Shown here one piece after another: positions 25,428 to 34,207 of a stretch of DNA of 41,223 nt. Position 1 is the stretch's first letter. Each line of letters opens with the position of its first letter. The notes under the pieces are model-generated. The model saw nothing but the letters and a program-made list of their open reading frames with translations, did not search any database and was not told the DNA's origin. Source of the DNA: Elusimicrobiota bacterium (lineage in GTDB: Bacteria > Elusimicrobiota > Elusimicrobia > UBA1565 > UBA9628); the NCBI GenBank assembly GCA_027452025.1, contig DAIDHI010000007.1:1-41223 (forward strand), read 5' to 3'. The position numbers and the translations under genes were made by a program.

Positions 25428-25472
25428 GCTCCGCGGCCGCCAGGCCGCGGAGCCCGGCGCCTCAAGGCGCCG
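25428..25472 (-). terminator. Double hairpin after rplQ
   Basis: Two adjacent perfect stems: 25428-25438 with 25443-25453 (11 bp, loop GCCA), and 25455-25461 with 25466-25472 (7 bp, loop TCAA). They lie 24-68 bases past the rplQ stop and before the mreB promoter, where a terminator is expected. No U-run follows on the minus strand, so classical intrinsic termination is doubtful; they could also protect the 3' end of the ribosomal mRNA. Confidence 0.5.
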
Positions 25473-25495
25473 AGCCGTGAGATGCCGTGCCGTTC

Positions 25496-25840
25496 TTATG
25501 AAACCAGCGTGATGAGCCCGCGCTTGGCGTTGTCGCCGAGGCGCGGCGCCAGGTGCAGGATGCGGGTGTAGCCGCCGGGGCGCTGCGCATAGCGGGGCGC
25601 GAGCACCTCGAAGAGCTTCTTGTAGACGACCTTGTCGTGCACGTCGCGGCGGACCATGTAATGCTTGCCGGCCTTGGCCGAGGTGATGAGCTTCTCGGCG
25701 AATGGCCGCAGCTCCTTGGCCTTGGAGATCGTCGTCTCCACCTTTTCGTGCAGGAACAGGCTCGTCGCCATGTTGCGCAGCATCGCGCGCCGGTGGGGGC
25801 CCGTGACTCCCAGCTTGCGGCCGCCATTGGTCTTGACCAT
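25496..25840 (-). CDS. rplQ: 50S ribosomal protein L17
   Basis: A 114-residue protein with the L17 N-terminus (KLGVTGPHRRAMLRNMATSL) and C-terminal GGYTRILHL-PRLGDNA. L17 sits near the exit side of the large subunit. AGGAG lies 7 bases before the ATG. It follows rpoA as the last gene of the alpha operon, as in most bacteria. Confidence 0.97.
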   Translation of the reverse strand: MVKTNGGRKLGVTGPHRRAMLRNMATSLFLHEKVETTISKAKELRPFAEKLITSAKAGKHYMVRRDVHDKVVYKKLFEVLAPRYAQRPGGYTRILHLAPRLGDNAKRGLITLVS

Positions 25841-25863
25841 ATGAGACTCCTAAATGCTCCTCG

Positions 25864-26886
25864 TTAAGCCGCGGGGGTCTGCTGCGTGAGCTGACCGACC
25901 TGCATGCCGAGAGACAGCCCCATATCCTTGAGGCGGTCCTTGATCTCGTCGAGAGATTTTTTGCCGAAGTTCTTGACGGCCAGCAGCTCCTCGTCTCGCT
26001 TGCTGACGAGCTCGCCGATGGTCTTGATGCGCGCGACCTTCAGGCAGTTGGAAGCGCGCGAGGAGAGCTCGATCATTTCGATCGGCTGGCCCAGGATCTC
26101 CTTGAGCTTGGCGTCGATGGGCATGCCGCCCAGCTCGCCCCCCGCCTCCCCGCCCTCGACGTAGCCGCCTTCCTGCGGCTGCGCCTGCTCTTCCTCGGGG
26201 ATGAAGATGTTGAGGGACTCGCGCAGGAGCTTCGAGGACTGGATCAGCGCCTCGGCCGGGTTAAGCGAGCCGTCCGTCCAGATCTCGAGGATCAGGCGGT
26301 CGTAGTCCGTCACCTGGCCCACGCGGGCGTTCTCGACGTCGTAGTGCACCTTAGTGACGGGAGAGAAGAGAGCGTCGATGGGCAGGAAGCCCGCGGGCCA
26401 GTGGCTCTGCGCGCGCAGCTCCTCGGCCGGGACATAGCCGCGGCCCTTGGAGATCTCGATCTCCATATCGAGCTTGCCGCCGGCTTCCAGGTGGGCGATG
26501 ACCAGGTCGCCGTTGACGACCTCGACGTTCGAGTTACCCTGGATCGTGGAGGCCTTGACCTCGCCCTCCTTGTTGGCGGCGAGGTAGACCGTTTCGGGGC
26601 CGTTCGAGAAGAGCTTGACGCGCAGTTTCTTGAGGTTGAGGAGGATGTTCATGACGTCCTCCTTGACCCCATTGATCGTCGCGTACTCGTGCGTGGCCTT
26701 CTCGATGCGCACCGCCGTGACGGCCGCGCCCTCGAGGCTGGAGAGCAGCACGCGCCGCAAGGCGTTGCCCACGGTGTGGCCGTAGCCGCGCTCGTAGGGC
26801 TCCGCCACGAACTTGGCGTAGCTCTCCGACATCGTCTTCTCATCGACGCTCAGTTTTTGGGGCAGGATCAGTTCTTTATAAGCCAT
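25864..26886 (-). CDS. rpoA: RNA polymerase alpha subunit
   Basis: A 340-residue alpha subunit. The N-terminal assembly domain has GYGHTVGNALRRVLLSSL and the EDVMNILLNLK loop. An acidic, Glu/Gln/Gly-rich linker (about 235-258) leads to the C-terminal DNA- and regulator-binding domain with the helix-hairpin-helix segment RASNCLKVARIKTIGEL...KNFGKKSLDEIKDRL. It dimerises to nucleate core polymerase. It lies between rpsD and rplQ in standard alpha-operon order; GGAG is about 11 bases before the ATG. Confidence 0.98.
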   Translation of the reverse strand: MAYKELILPQKLSVDEKTMSESYAKFVAEPYERGYGHTVGNALRRVLLSSLEGAAVTAVRIEKATHEYATINGVKEDVMNILLNLKKLRVKLFSNGPETVYLAANKEGEVKASTIQGNSNVEVVNGDLVIAHLEAGGKLDMEIEISKGRGYVPAEELRAQSHWPAGFLPIDALFSPVTKVHYDVENARVGQVTDYDRLILEIWTDGSLNPAEALIQSSKLLRESLNIFIPEEEQAQPQEGGYVEGGEAGGELGGMPIDAKLKEILGQPIEMIELSSRASNCLKVARIKTIGELVSKRDEELLAVKNFGKKSLDEIKDRLKDMGLSLGMQVGQLTQQTPAA

Positions 26887-26909
26887 GGCGTTTCTCTCTC
26901 CGCGCGAAA

Positions 26910-27536
26910 TTACTTCGAATAGTACTCGATGATCAGCTGCTCGGTGACCGGGAACGACATCTCGGTGCGCTCCGGAATGCGGGTCAGCTTCGCCGTCATC
27001 TGCTCTTCGTTGAACTCGATGAAGGTCGGGCGGCCGCTGATGCGCTTGGAGGTGTCCAGGCTCAGCTTGACGCCGACGTTCTCCTTGAGCTTCGGCGTCA
27101 GCGCGATCGTCTGGCCGGGCTTGACCGGGTAGGACGGGATGCTGACGGTGCGACCGTCCACCTTGACGTGACCGTGCTTGACGAGCTGGCGGGCCGTCTT
27201 GAGGGACGTGGCGACACCCATGCGGCGCACGACGTTGTCGAGACGCAGCTCGAGGGCGCGCAGCAGATGGTCTCCGGAGGCCTCGCGGGCCTTGGAGGCT
27301 TCGGCCACGAGCCGCTCGAAGGGCCGCTCGTTCATGGAGATCAGGCGCCGCAGCTTCTGCTTTTCACGCAGCCGGATCGCGAAAGCCGAGGGCTTGCCGC
27401 GCTGGGGCTTAGCCATGCCGGGCGTGGTCGGCCGCTTCTCGAGGACGCACTTCGTGTAGCACTTGTCGCCCTTGAGGAACAGCTTGGTCTGCTCCCGGCG
27501 GCAGAGCTTGCAGACGGATTCGATGTATCGCGACAT
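26910..27536 (-). CDS. rpsD: 30S ribosomal protein S4 (zinc-binding form)
   Basis: A 208-residue primary 16S-binding protein. The N-terminal Cys pairs C9/C12 and C26/C30 mark the zinc-binding (C+) form. The S4 RNA-binding domain (RLDNVVRRMGVATSLKTARQLVKHGHVKV) is in the middle. The start shares a base with the rpsK stop (TAATG), so translation is coupled. In other bacteria S4 represses the alpha operon; I see no clear operator here. Confidence 0.98.
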   Translation of the reverse strand: MSRYIESVCKLCRREQTKLFLKGDKCYTKCVLEKRPTTPGMAKPQRGKPSAFAIRLREKQKLRRLISMNERPFERLVAEASKAREASGDHLLRALELRLDNVVRRMGVATSLKTARQLVKHGHVKVDGRTVSIPSYPVKPGQTIALTPKLKENVGVKLSLDTSKRISGRPTFIEFNEEQMTAKLTRIPERTEMSFPVTEQLIIEYYSK

Positions 27537-27952
27537 TAGACTCTCCTGGCTTTGGGCGGCCGGCAGCCGTTGTGCGGCAGCGGGGTGACGTCCTTAAGCG
27601 AAATGATGATCAGGCCGGAATTGCCCAGCGACCGCACGGCCGTCTCGCGGCCCGGGCCCGGGCCCTTGATGAAGACGCCGACCTGCTTGACGCCGAGCTC
27701 GACGGCCCGCTTGGCCACCTTGCCGGCCGTGATGCCGGCGGCGAAGGGCGTGCCCTTCTTGGTGCCGCGAAAGCCCGAACCGCCCGCCGAAGCCCAGGCG
27801 AGCACGTCGCCGCGATCGTCGGCCAGGGACACGATGGTGTTGTTGAAAGAGCACTGGATGTAGACCTTGGCGAAGGTCAGCGATTTCCAGTTCTTCTTTT
27901 TTCCGGACGGGGCCGGGCGACTGGCCGGCGCCGAGGTCTTTTCGTCTGCCAT
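27536..27952 (-). CDS. rpsK: 30S ribosomal protein S11
   Basis: A 138-residue protein with FNNTIVSLADDRGDVLAWASAGGSGFRG near the start and a basic C-terminus (DVTPLPHNGCRPPKARRV). It forms part of the 30S platform near the E site. About 15 residues of extra N-terminal Ala/Pro/Lys-rich sequence precede the conserved core. GGAG lies before the ATG; it overlaps rpsD by one base. Confidence 0.98.
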   Translation of the reverse strand: MADEKTSAPASRPAPSGKKKNWKSLTFAKVYIQCSFNNTIVSLADDRGDVLAWASAGGSGFRGTKKGTPFAAGITAGKVAKRAVELGVKQVGVFIKGPGPGRETAVRSLGNSGLIIISLKDVTPLPHNGCRPPKARRV

Positions 27953-27967
27953 GACAATTACTCTCCG

Positions 27968-28366
27968 TTACTTGGCGGCCGCGGGCTTAGCTTCCGCCTT
28001 GCCGGCGCCGACCGTCTTGCGGCGACCGCGCCGCGTGCGCGCGTTGGTCCGGCTGCGCTGGCCGCGCGCGGGAAGGTTGCGGCGATGACGCGAGCCCCGG
28101 TAGGAACCGATCTCGCTTAGGCGCTGCAAGTTGCCCTGGATTTGCCGGCGCAACTCGCCTTCCACGCGATACTCCTTGGTCAAAAGGTTGTTGATGAGGC
28201 CGACTTGCTGCTCCGTCAGGTCCTTGACCCGGGTGGCCGGGTCGATGGAACCGTTGAGCTTGGCGAGCAGCTCGGAAGAATTCTTCCGGCCGATGCCGTA
28301 AAGATAGCGCAGCGCCACGTCGATGCGCTTGTTTTTCGGAAGATCGATGCCTGCGACGCGAGCCAT
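27968..28366 (-). CDS. rpsM: 30S ribosomal protein S13
   Basis: A 132-residue protein starting MARVAGIDLPKNKRIDVALRYLYGIG, with the basic GSRHRRNLPARGQRS-TNARTRRG segment that contacts P-site tRNA and 16S rRNA. The C-terminal tail is longer than usual and Ala/Lys-rich. It is 3 bp from rpmJ and 15 bp from rpsK in standard order. Confidence 0.98.
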   Translation of the reverse strand: MARVAGIDLPKNKRIDVALRYLYGIGRKNSSELLAKLNGSIDPATRVKDLTEQQVGLINNLLTKEYRVEGELRRQIQGNLQRLSEIGSYRGSRHRRNLPARGQRSRTNARTRRGRRKTVGAGKAEAKPAAAK

Positions 28367-28369
28367 AGT

Positions 28370-28483
28370 TTACCCCTGCCTCTGCTTGTGTTTAGGATTG
28401 CTGCACAAGATGCGCACAACTCCGTTGCGCTTGACCACCTTGCACTTCTGACAAATCGGCTTGACGCTCGCTCTTACTTTCAT
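28370..28483 (-). CDS. rpmJ: 50S ribosomal protein L36 (zinc-binding form)
   Basis: A 37-residue protein read directly from the sequence ([20 protein letters not shown] at the start). The zinc ligands Cys11, Cys14, Cys27 and His32 are present, so this is the C+ type. AAGGGAG precedes the ATG. It fits exactly between infA and rpsM, its usual place. Confidence 0.95.
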   Translation of the reverse strand: MKVRASVKPICQKCKVVKRNGVVRILCSNPKHKQRQG

Positions 28484-28495
28484 GATTCGACTCCC

Positions 28496-28711
28496 TTATT
28501 CACGGAAAACGATCCGCCCCCGGGTCAAATCGTAGGGGGACAGCTCCAGCTTGACCTTGTCGCCCGGAAGAATCTTGATGTAATGCATCCGCATCTTGCC
28601 CGAGATGTGCGCGAGGATGGTCTTGCCCCCGGGAATCTCGACGCGGAACATGGCGTTGGGCAACGCCTCGAGGATGCTGCCTTCCACTTCGATCTTGTCT
28701 TCTTTGGCCAT
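28496..28711 (-). CDS. infA: Translation initiation factor IF-1
   Basis: A 71-residue OB-fold factor ([20 protein letters not shown], then [30 protein letters not shown]). It binds the 30S A site during initiation. The ATG at 28711 gives the standard length; a TTG four codons upstream is unlikely. The 27 bases upstream, after map, hold no Shine-Dalgarno sequence but have an AT-rich TTGATAAAATCAA stretch. Confidence 0.97.
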   Translation of the reverse strand: MAKEDKIEVEGSILEALPNAMFRVEIPGGKTILAHISGKMRMHYIKILPGDKVKLELSPYDLTRGRIVFRE

Positions 28712-28738
28712 TGATTTTATCAATTTTTTGGCCGGCCG

Positions 28739-29509
28739 TCAGGCCGTGCCTTCAGTCAGGATCTCCGCTCCCTTCTCGGTCAGGGCCACGGTGTGCTCGA
28801 AGTGGGCCGAGAGGCTGCCGTCCTTCGTCACCGCCGTCCAGCCGTCGTCGAGAGTCTCGACTTCCGGACCGCCGGCGTTGACCATGGGCTCGATGGCAAT
28901 GACGAGGCCGGGCTGCAGGCGCATGCCGGTGCCGGGCTTGCCGAAATTGGGGACAGGCGGATCCTCATGGAGCGCGCGGCCGATGCCGTGGCCGACGAAG
29001 TCCCGCACCACCGAGTAGCCGTTGGCTTCGCAGTGCCGCTGGACGGCGCTTCCGACGTCGCCCAAGCGCCCGTCGGCCTTCACCTGGTCGATGCCCATCA
29101 TCAACGACTCGCGCGTCACGCTGATCAGCTTCTCGGCGGCCTTGCTGACCTTGCCCACCGGCACGGTCACGGCGGCGTCGGCGTAAAGGCCTCCGACGAC
29201 GCAGCCGAAATCGAGGCTGACGATGTCGCCTTCCGAGAGCTTGCGCTTGTCCGAGGGGATGCCGTGCACGACCTCGGAGTTGACCGAGACGCAGAGGGAC
29301 TTCGGAAAGCCGTGATAGCCGAGGAACGCCGGCTTGGCCTTGCGGCGCAAAAGCTCCGCGTGAGCCAGGCGGTCGAGCTCGCCCGTCGTCATGCCGGGCC
29401 GCACGGCCGCTGAAAGGAGCTTGAGCGTGTCCGCGACGATGACTCCGGCCTGGCGCATCACCGAGATCTCCCGGTCGCTCTTGAGCTCGACGGTCTTGGC
29501 CGAGAACAT
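28739..29509 (-). CDS. map: Methionine aminopeptidase, type I
   Basis: A 256-residue enzyme that removes the initiator Met from nascent proteins. All five metal ligands are visible: D100 (SLDFG), D111 (YADAAVT), H174 (VGHGIG), E207 (AIEPM) and E238 (HFEHTVAL). The open frame extends upstream to 29725, but the ATG at 29509 overlaps the adk stop as TGATG with GAAGAAG before it. Lies between adk and infA, as commonly seen. Confidence 0.97.
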   Translation of the reverse strand: MFSAKTVELKSDREISVMRQAGVIVADTLKLLSAAVRPGMTTGELDRLAHAELLRRKAKPAFLGYHGFPKSLCVSVNSEVVHGIPSDKRKLSEGDIVSLDFGCVVGGLYADAAVTVPVGKVSKAAEKLISVTRESLMMGIDQVKADGRLGDVGSAVQRHCEANGYSVVRDFVGHGIGRALHEDPPVPNFGKPGTGMRLQPGLVIAIEPMVNAGGPEVETLDDGWTAVTKDGSLSAHFEHTVALTEKGAEILTEGTA

Positions 29510-30162
29510 CACTTCTTCACCGCCAACGCCGCGTCGATGATCGCCGCCACGGCTTGCGTGACCTGGTCCGGCGCCTGAGAGGCGTCCACCTGCTCCAAAA
29601 TCTGCTCGGCCTTGTAATAGGCCACCAGCGGATTCGTCAGATCCTCGTAGACCATCAAGCGCTTTCCGGCCGTGGCTTCGCTGTCGTCTTCGCGCTGAAC
29701 CACGTCGCCGCCGCAAACGTCGCATTGAGCGTCCGTCTTCGGGGGCTTGGTGTAAATGTTATAGACCTCTGCGCACTTGGCGCAGATGCGTCGCGAGGTC
29801 AGGCGCTTGAGCGCCTCGGCGCGCGGCAGATCGAGCAGGACGACCTTGTCGATCGTCTTGCGCTGCGGGGCGAGGATTCGCGTCAGCTCCTCGGCCTGGT
29901 TGAGATTGCGCGGAAAGCCGTCGAGGAGGTAGTTGACGCCGGGCTCCATGCGGCCGGCGACCATCTCCACGACAATGTTGTCGGGCACCAGCTTGCCGCT
30001 CTTGACATATTCCGAGGCCTTGAGGCCGATCGGAGTCTTGGCCGCCATCTCGGCGCGGAAGATGTCGCCCGTGGCGAGGTGCGTGAAGCCGTACTTGGCC
30101 GCGAGGATCTTCGACTGGGTCCCTTTTCCGGAACCGGGAGCGCCGAGGAGAATGACGATCAT
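29509..30162 (-). CDS. adk: Adenylate kinase (zinc-LID form)
   Basis: A 217-residue enzyme interconverting ATP + AMP and 2 ADP. P-loop GAPGSGKGT (7-15), AMP-binding LLDGFPRN (79-86), and a LID with four cysteines (C127, C130, C147, C150) that should bind structural zinc. The start at 30162 overlaps the secY stop as TGATG; the longer open frame upstream is a shadow inside secY. Confidence 0.97.
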   Translation of the reverse strand: MIVILLGAPGSGKGTQSKILAAKYGFTHLATGDIFRAEMAAKTPIGLKASEYVKSGKLVPDNIVVEMVAGRMEPGVNYLLDGFPRNLNQAEELTRILAPQRKTIDKVVLLDLPRAEALKRLTSRRICAKCAEVYNIYTKPPKTDAQCDVCGGDVVQREDDSEATAGKRLMVYEDLTNPLVAYYKAEQILEQVDASQAPDQVTQAVAAIIDAALAVKK

Positions 30163-31496
30163 CAGCTGCTCCCCACATTGAACCAGCGCTGCCGCAGCTT
30201 GCTCTTCTTCAAGAATCCTTCGTAGTGGCGCATGATGAGCTGCGCCTCGAGCTGGCCCATCGTGTCGAGGGCCACGCCGACGACGATCAGAAGGGCCGTG
30301 CCGCCGAAGTAGAAAGGAACGTTGAACTTCACGCGCAGCCAGTCGGGCAAAATCGAGATCGCGGCGACGAAAAGCGCGCCGCCCAGGGTGATGCGCTCGA
30401 GCACGCCCTCGATGTACTTGGCCGTCGGCTCTCCGGGGCGGATGCCCGGGATGAAGCCGCCGGACTTCTTCATGTTGTCGGCCAGGTCGACCGGATTGAT
30501 GGACACGGAGTTGTAGAAATAGCAGAAGAAGATGATCAGGCCGCCATAGAGGAGCTGATATATCCAATTGCCCTGGCTGAGGAACTCGCCCAGTTTCTGC
30601 GCCCAGGCGGACTGCGGGGCGAAAGTGGCCGCCGTCATGGGCACCGACAGCAGCGAGACGGCGAAGATGACGGCGATGACGCCGGACTGGTCGACTTTGA
30701 GCGGCAGGTAGCTCTGCGCGCCGCCGTACATTTTGCGGCCGACCACCCGTTTGGCGTATTGGACGGGAATCTTGCGCTGGGCCGTCTCGACCCAGACGAC
30801 CAGCATGATCACGATGAGCGCGGCCGCGGCGATCAAGACCGCCTGCACGATGCCGACTTCCTCGGCCTGGACGAGGCGGATCATGTTCATGACGCCGCCC
30901 GGGATGCGTTCTACGATGCCGGCGAAGATGATCAACGAAACGCCGTTGCCGACGCCGAACTCGGTCACCTGCTCGCCCAGCCACATGATGAAGACGGTTC
31001 CGGCGGTCAGAGTCAGCACCGTCATGAGGTAGAAGCCGGCCGACGGGTTGGAGACGACGGGGATATTGCCCGGAGTGGGCATCTTGCTGATGGCGATGGT
31101 CAGGCCGAAAGACTGGAAGGCGGCCAGGCCCAGCGTGAGGTAGCGGGTGATGGAGTTCAGCTTGCGCCGGCCGAGCTCCCCCTCTTTGTAGAGGCGATCC
31201 AGATAGGGCATGACGTGCGCGCCCTGCAAAAGGCTGATGATGATCGAGGCGTTGATGTAAGGCATCACGCCCATCGAGAAGATGGAGAAACGGGAAAGCG
31301 CGCCGCCGGAGAAGATGTTCAGGAAGCTCAGCAGGCCGCCGCGCTGGGCGTTGAAGATGGCCTGAAGGGCGTCGCCGTTGATACCCGGGATCGGGATGGC
31401 TGCCCCGACCCGGTAAATGGCCAGAGCGCCGAGGGTATAAAGAACCTTCTTGCGCAGGTCGGGACTTTCGACGGCGTCGGCGAAGCCTTTGATCAC
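30162..31496 (-). CDS. secY: Protein translocase subunit SecY
   Basis: A 444-residue membrane protein with ten predicted helices forming the Sec channel. Family landmarks include IYRVGAAIPIPGI near the N-terminus, GVMPYINASII, and the cytoplasmic loops RKIPVQYAKRVVGRKMYGG and PDLADNMKKSGGFIPGIRPG-like segment. The start codon is GTG, overlapping the rplO stop as GTGA. It exports the many signal-peptide proteins in this window. Confidence 0.98.
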   Translation of the reverse strand: MIKGFADAVESPDLRKKVLYTLGALAIYRVGAAIPIPGINGDALQAIFNAQRGGLLSFLNIFSGGALSRFSIFSMGVMPYINASIIISLLQGAHVMPYLDRLYKEGELGRRKLNSITRYLTLGLAAFQSFGLTIAISKMPTPGNIPVVSNPSAGFYLMTVLTLTAGTVFIMWLGEQVTEFGVGNGVSLIIFAGIVERIPGGVMNMIRLVQAEEVGIVQAVLIAAAALIVIMLVVWVETAQRKIPVQYAKRVVGRKMYGGAQSYLPLKVDQSGVIAVIFAVSLLSVPMTAATFAPQSAWAQKLGEFLSQGNWIYQLLYGGLIIFFCYFYNSVSINPVDLADNMKKSGGFIPGIRPGEPTAKYIEGVLERITLGGALFVAAISILPDWLRVKFNVPFYFGGTALLIVVGVALDTMGQLEAQLIMRHYEGFLKKSKLRQRWFNVGSS

Positions 31497-31999
31497 CGCG
31501 CGACAGTCTCCGCCGCCCCGCCGGCCTTCTTGATCTTCTCGGCCGCGCTGGCCGAGAAGGCGTGCGCCGAGATCTTATAGGCGCGCGAGAGCTCTCCGTC
31601 GCCCAAGACCTTGACCGGCCTCTGGCCCGAGATCAGGCCGTGGATCTTGAGCGCCTCCAGGGTGACGTCCTTTTGGTTTTTGAAAATGCGCTCGATGGAT
31701 TCCAAGGAAACCACCTGATAAACCACCTTGAACGGACCGTTGGTGAAGCCCCGCTTGGGCACGCGCCGCAGCAGCGGAGTCTGGCCGCCCTCGAAGCCGA
31801 TAAGCTTGCCGTCGCCCGAGCGAGAGCGCTGACCCTTCTGACCGCGGCCGGCCGTCTGGCCGCCGCCCGAGCCCTCGCCGATGCCGTAGCGCATGTGGCG
31901 GTGGCGCGACCCCAGCTTGGGTTTGAGCGAGCTGAGAGTGATGGCGGGAGCCTTGGGGGCCTCGGCCTTGGCCGTCTTCGTGGTCTTCTTGGTAGCCAT
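31493..31999 (-). CDS. rplO: 50S ribosomal protein L15
   Basis: A 168-residue protein with the glycine-rich core RHRHMRYGIGEGSGGGQTAGRGQKGQRSRSG (positions about 33-63) and the C-terminal globular part. It has about 25 extra Lys/Ala-rich N-terminal residues. Only 19 bp separate it from rpsE, where rpmD (L30) normally sits, so L30 is absent here. Confidence 0.97.
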   Translation of the reverse strand: MATKKTTKTAKAEAPKAPAITLSSLKPKLGSRHRHMRYGIGEGSGGGQTAGRGQKGQRSRSGDGKLIGFEGGQTPLLRRVPKRGFTNGPFKVVYQVVSLESIERIFKNQKDVTLEALKIHGLISGQRPVKVLGDGELSRAYKISAHAFSASAAEKIKKAGGAAETVAR

Positions 32000-32018
32000 G
32001 ACGTTGATTCCTATGGGA

Positions 32019-32621
32019 TTACTTGCCGCGCAGCTTGGCGATCTCTTCGCTGGTGCGCAGGCCGCGGAGGCACTCCATCGTGGCTCCGACGACGTTGAAA
32101 GGGTTGTCGCTGCCCAGGCTCTTGGTCAGCACGTTCTTGACGCCGGCCGCCTCGAGGACGGCGCGCACGCCGCCGCCCGCGATGACGCCCGTGCCGGGGG
32201 CCGCCGGCTTCATCCACACCTTGCCGGAGCGGAACTTCGCCACGATCTCGTGCGGGATCGTCGCGTTGACGAGAGGAAACTTGAGCAGGTTCTTCTTGGC
32301 CTGCGCGTTGCCCTTTTGAATCGAGGACTGCACTTCCTTGGCCTTGCCCAGGCCCGAACCGACCGTGCCCGCGCCGTCGCCAACGATGACCAGGGCCGAG
32401 AAGGAGAAGCGCTTGCCGCCCTTGACGACCTTCGCGACGCGGTTGAGGGAGACGACCGTCTCCTTGAAGCCGCTCTCATCGCGCTGCTGGTCGCGGCGCG
32501 GCCCGCGGGGACCGCCGCGGTAACCGCCCCGCCGCTGCTCGTGAGAAGGCGCGGAGGGAGCCTGGGGTACGGGCGCCGCCGTCGCGGGCGCCGCCGTGTT
32601 GGGAGCCTGATTTTCAGCCAT
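32019..32621 (-). CDS. rpsE: 30S ribosomal protein S5
   Basis: A 200-residue protein. The conserved part starts near residue 51 ([31 protein letters not shown]-like) and includes the [21 protein letters not shown] motif. About 45 N-terminal residues are an extra Ala/Pro- then Arg/Gly-rich extension. S5 contributes to decoding fidelity and mRNA entry. GAGGA lies before the ATG. Confidence 0.97.
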   Translation of the reverse strand: MAENQAPNTAAPATAAPVPQAPSAPSHEQRRGGYRGGPRGPRRDQQRDESGFKETVVSLNRVAKVVKGGKRFSFSALVIVGDGAGTVGSGLGKAKEVQSSIQKGNAQAKKNLLKFPLVNATIPHEIVAKFRSGKVWMKPAAPGTGVIAGGGVRAVLEAAGVKNVLTKSLGSDNPFNVVGATMECLRGLRTSEEIAKLRGK

Positions 32622-32635
32622 GAATTTGATCCTCT

Positions 32636-33001
32636 TTAGAATTCGAGACCGCCGGCGCGGGCGCCGTCGGCCAGGGCCTTGACGCGGCCGTGGTAAAGAT
32701 ACGCGCCGCGGTCGAAGGCCACCTGCTTGATGCCCGCCGCCACGGCCTTCTTGGCCACCAGCTCGCCGACGAGCTTGGCCGTCGCCACGGACTTGCCGGA
32801 CTTCGTCTTGGCCGCCTTGATCTCCTTGGAGAGCGAGGAAGCCGAGGCGAGAGTCTTGCCCTGGGCGTCGTCGATGATCTGCGCGTAGAGATAGCGCATC
32901 GTGCGGTGCACCGTCAGCCGAGGGCGGCCGTTGGCGCGCTCCATGATGTGATCGCGGGTGCGCTGCTTGCGGTATTCGAATCTAGTCCACTTGTCTTTCA
33001 T
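32636..33001 (-). CDS. rplR: 50S ribosomal protein L18
   Basis: A 121-residue 5S rRNA-binding protein ([20 protein letters not shown], then [21 protein letters not shown]). The frame is open to 33214, but ATG 33001 has GGAG about 8 bases upstream and gives the standard length. Lies between rplF and rpsE. Confidence 0.97.
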   Translation of the reverse strand: MKDKWTRFEYRKQRTRDHIMERANGRPRLTVHRTMRYLYAQIIDDAQGKTLASASSLSKEIKAAKTKSGKSVATAKLVGELVAKKAVAAGIKQVAFDRGAYLYHGRVKALADGARAGGLEF

Positions 33002-33017
33002 GCGCCTGTCTCCAAAA

Positions 33018-33593
33018 CTACTTCTTCGCGCCGCCGGCGCCCGTGCCCGCTCCGGCCGCGGTCTTGCCGGCCTTCTTGCGGATGTGCTCGCCTTGATAGC
33101 GGATGCCCGTGCCCTTGTAGGGCTCCGGCTTGCGCAGTTCGCGGATCTTCGCGGCGGTCTCGCCGACGAGGTCCTTGCTCGCCCCGGTGACCGTGACCAG
33201 CGTCTTCTTGGCATCGACGACGAGGGTCACGCCCTTGGGCGCCTCGAAAATAACCGGATGGCTCTTGCCGAGAGTGAGCGTGAGCTTCTGGCCGGCGACT
33301 TCGCCGCGGAAGCCCAGACCATGGATCTCGAGAACCTTCGAAAAGCCGGCGGCCGCCCCTTGCACCAGGTTGTTGATCCTGGCGCGGGACATGCCGTAGA
33401 TCGCCGAGGCGTCCTTGGCCGCTTTGAGGTCGGCGGTGAGGAGCACCTTGCCCTCCTTGACCTCGGCCCTGACGATGGGGTGCAGCTGCTCCTTGAGCTC
33501 GCCCTTGGGCCCCTTAGCGACGACGGCGCCGTTGGAAACCGACACCTGCACGCCGCTGGGAATGACGACCGGCATCTTTCCGATTCTAGACAT
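33018..33593 (-). CDS. rplF: 50S ribosomal protein L6
   Basis: A 191-residue protein with two similar alpha/beta domains, [15 protein letters not shown] at the start, and the C-terminal [21 protein letters not shown] signature. A short Gly/Ala/Lys tail follows. It binds 23S rRNA near the sarcin-ricin loop. Six bases from rpsH. Confidence 0.98.
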   Translation of the reverse strand: MSRIGKMPVVIPSGVQVSVSNGAVVAKGPKGELKEQLHPIVRAEVKEGKVLLTADLKAAKDASAIYGMSRARINNLVQGAAAGFSKVLEIHGLGFRGEVAGQKLTLTLGKSHPVIFEAPKGVTLVVDAKKTLVTVTGASKDLVGETAAKIRELRKPEPYKGTGIRYQGEHIRKKAGKTAAGAGTGAGGAKK

Positions 33594-33599
33594 AAGCGC

Positions 33600-33995
33600 T
33601 TACCAGACCTGGCAGAGGATCTCTCCGCCCACTTTCTTTTCTTTGGCCTGCTTGTCCGTCAGAACGCCGCTCGGCGTCGAAAGGATCGTCACGGCGAAGC
33701 CGCTGCGGGCCTTCGGAATCTCTCGATAGGAACGGTAGATGCGCAGGCCGGGCTTGGAGACCCGCTTGATGCCGCGCACGACCGCTTCCTTGGTCGGCGA
33801 GTACTTCAGAAAAACGCGGATCGTGCCGCTCTTGCCGCCCTGGTTGTAGAGGGACTTGTAATTGGCGATGAAGCCCTCGTCCTTGAGGATGCGCACCACC
33901 TCCAGCTTGAGCTTGGAGTAGGGCACGTCCACGCGGTCCTTGAGCCGCATGTTCGAGTTGCGGATGCGAGTGAGGAGGTCGGAGATGGGATCCAT
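33600..33995 (-). CDS. rpsH: 30S ribosomal protein S8
   Basis: A 131-residue 16S-binding protein (MDPISDLLTRIRNSN at the start; STPSGVLTDKQAKEKKVGGEILCQVW at 106-131). In enterobacteria S8 represses the spc operon. The start is 6 bases past the rpsN stop. Confidence 0.98.
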   Translation of the reverse strand: MDPISDLLTRIRNSNMRLKDRVDVPYSKLKLEVVRILKDEGFIANYKSLYNQGGKSGTIRVFLKYSPTKEAVVRGIKRVSKPGLRIYRSYREIPKARSGFAVTILSTPSGVLTDKQAKEKKVGGEILCQVW

Positions 33996-34001
33996 GATTA
34001 C

Positions 34002-34187
34002 CTACCAGGAAGATTTTCGGACGCCCGGGATCTGGCCCAGGTGCGCCATCTTGCGAAAGCAAATGCGGCAGAGGCCGAAGTCCCGGAAATAGGCCCGCGG
34101 CCGCCCGCAAATCTGGCAGCGATTGCGGTAGCGCGTGGCGAACTTCTGCGGCTTCTTCATCTTTGCGGCCCAAGCGGTGGTTGCCAT
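34002..34187 (-). CDS. rpsN: 30S ribosomal protein S14, zinc type (type Z)
   Basis: A 61-residue protein with the zinc-binding cysteines C24, C27, C40 and C43 and the C-terminal [15 protein letters not shown]. The short length and four Cys place it in the zinc form rather than the about 100-residue Cys-less form. Confidence 0.98.
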   Translation of the reverse strand: MATTAWAAKMKKPQKFATRYRNRCQICGRPRAYFRDFGLCRICFRKMAHLGQIPGVRKSSW

Positions 34188-34207
34188 GATTGGATCCTTG
34201 TCCCCGC

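Noticed and set aside
28711-28728. TTGATAAAATCAA before infA as a second FNR site
   Set aside because: The half-sites are 3 bases apart, not 4, and it lies within 15 bases of the start codon inside an essential operon.
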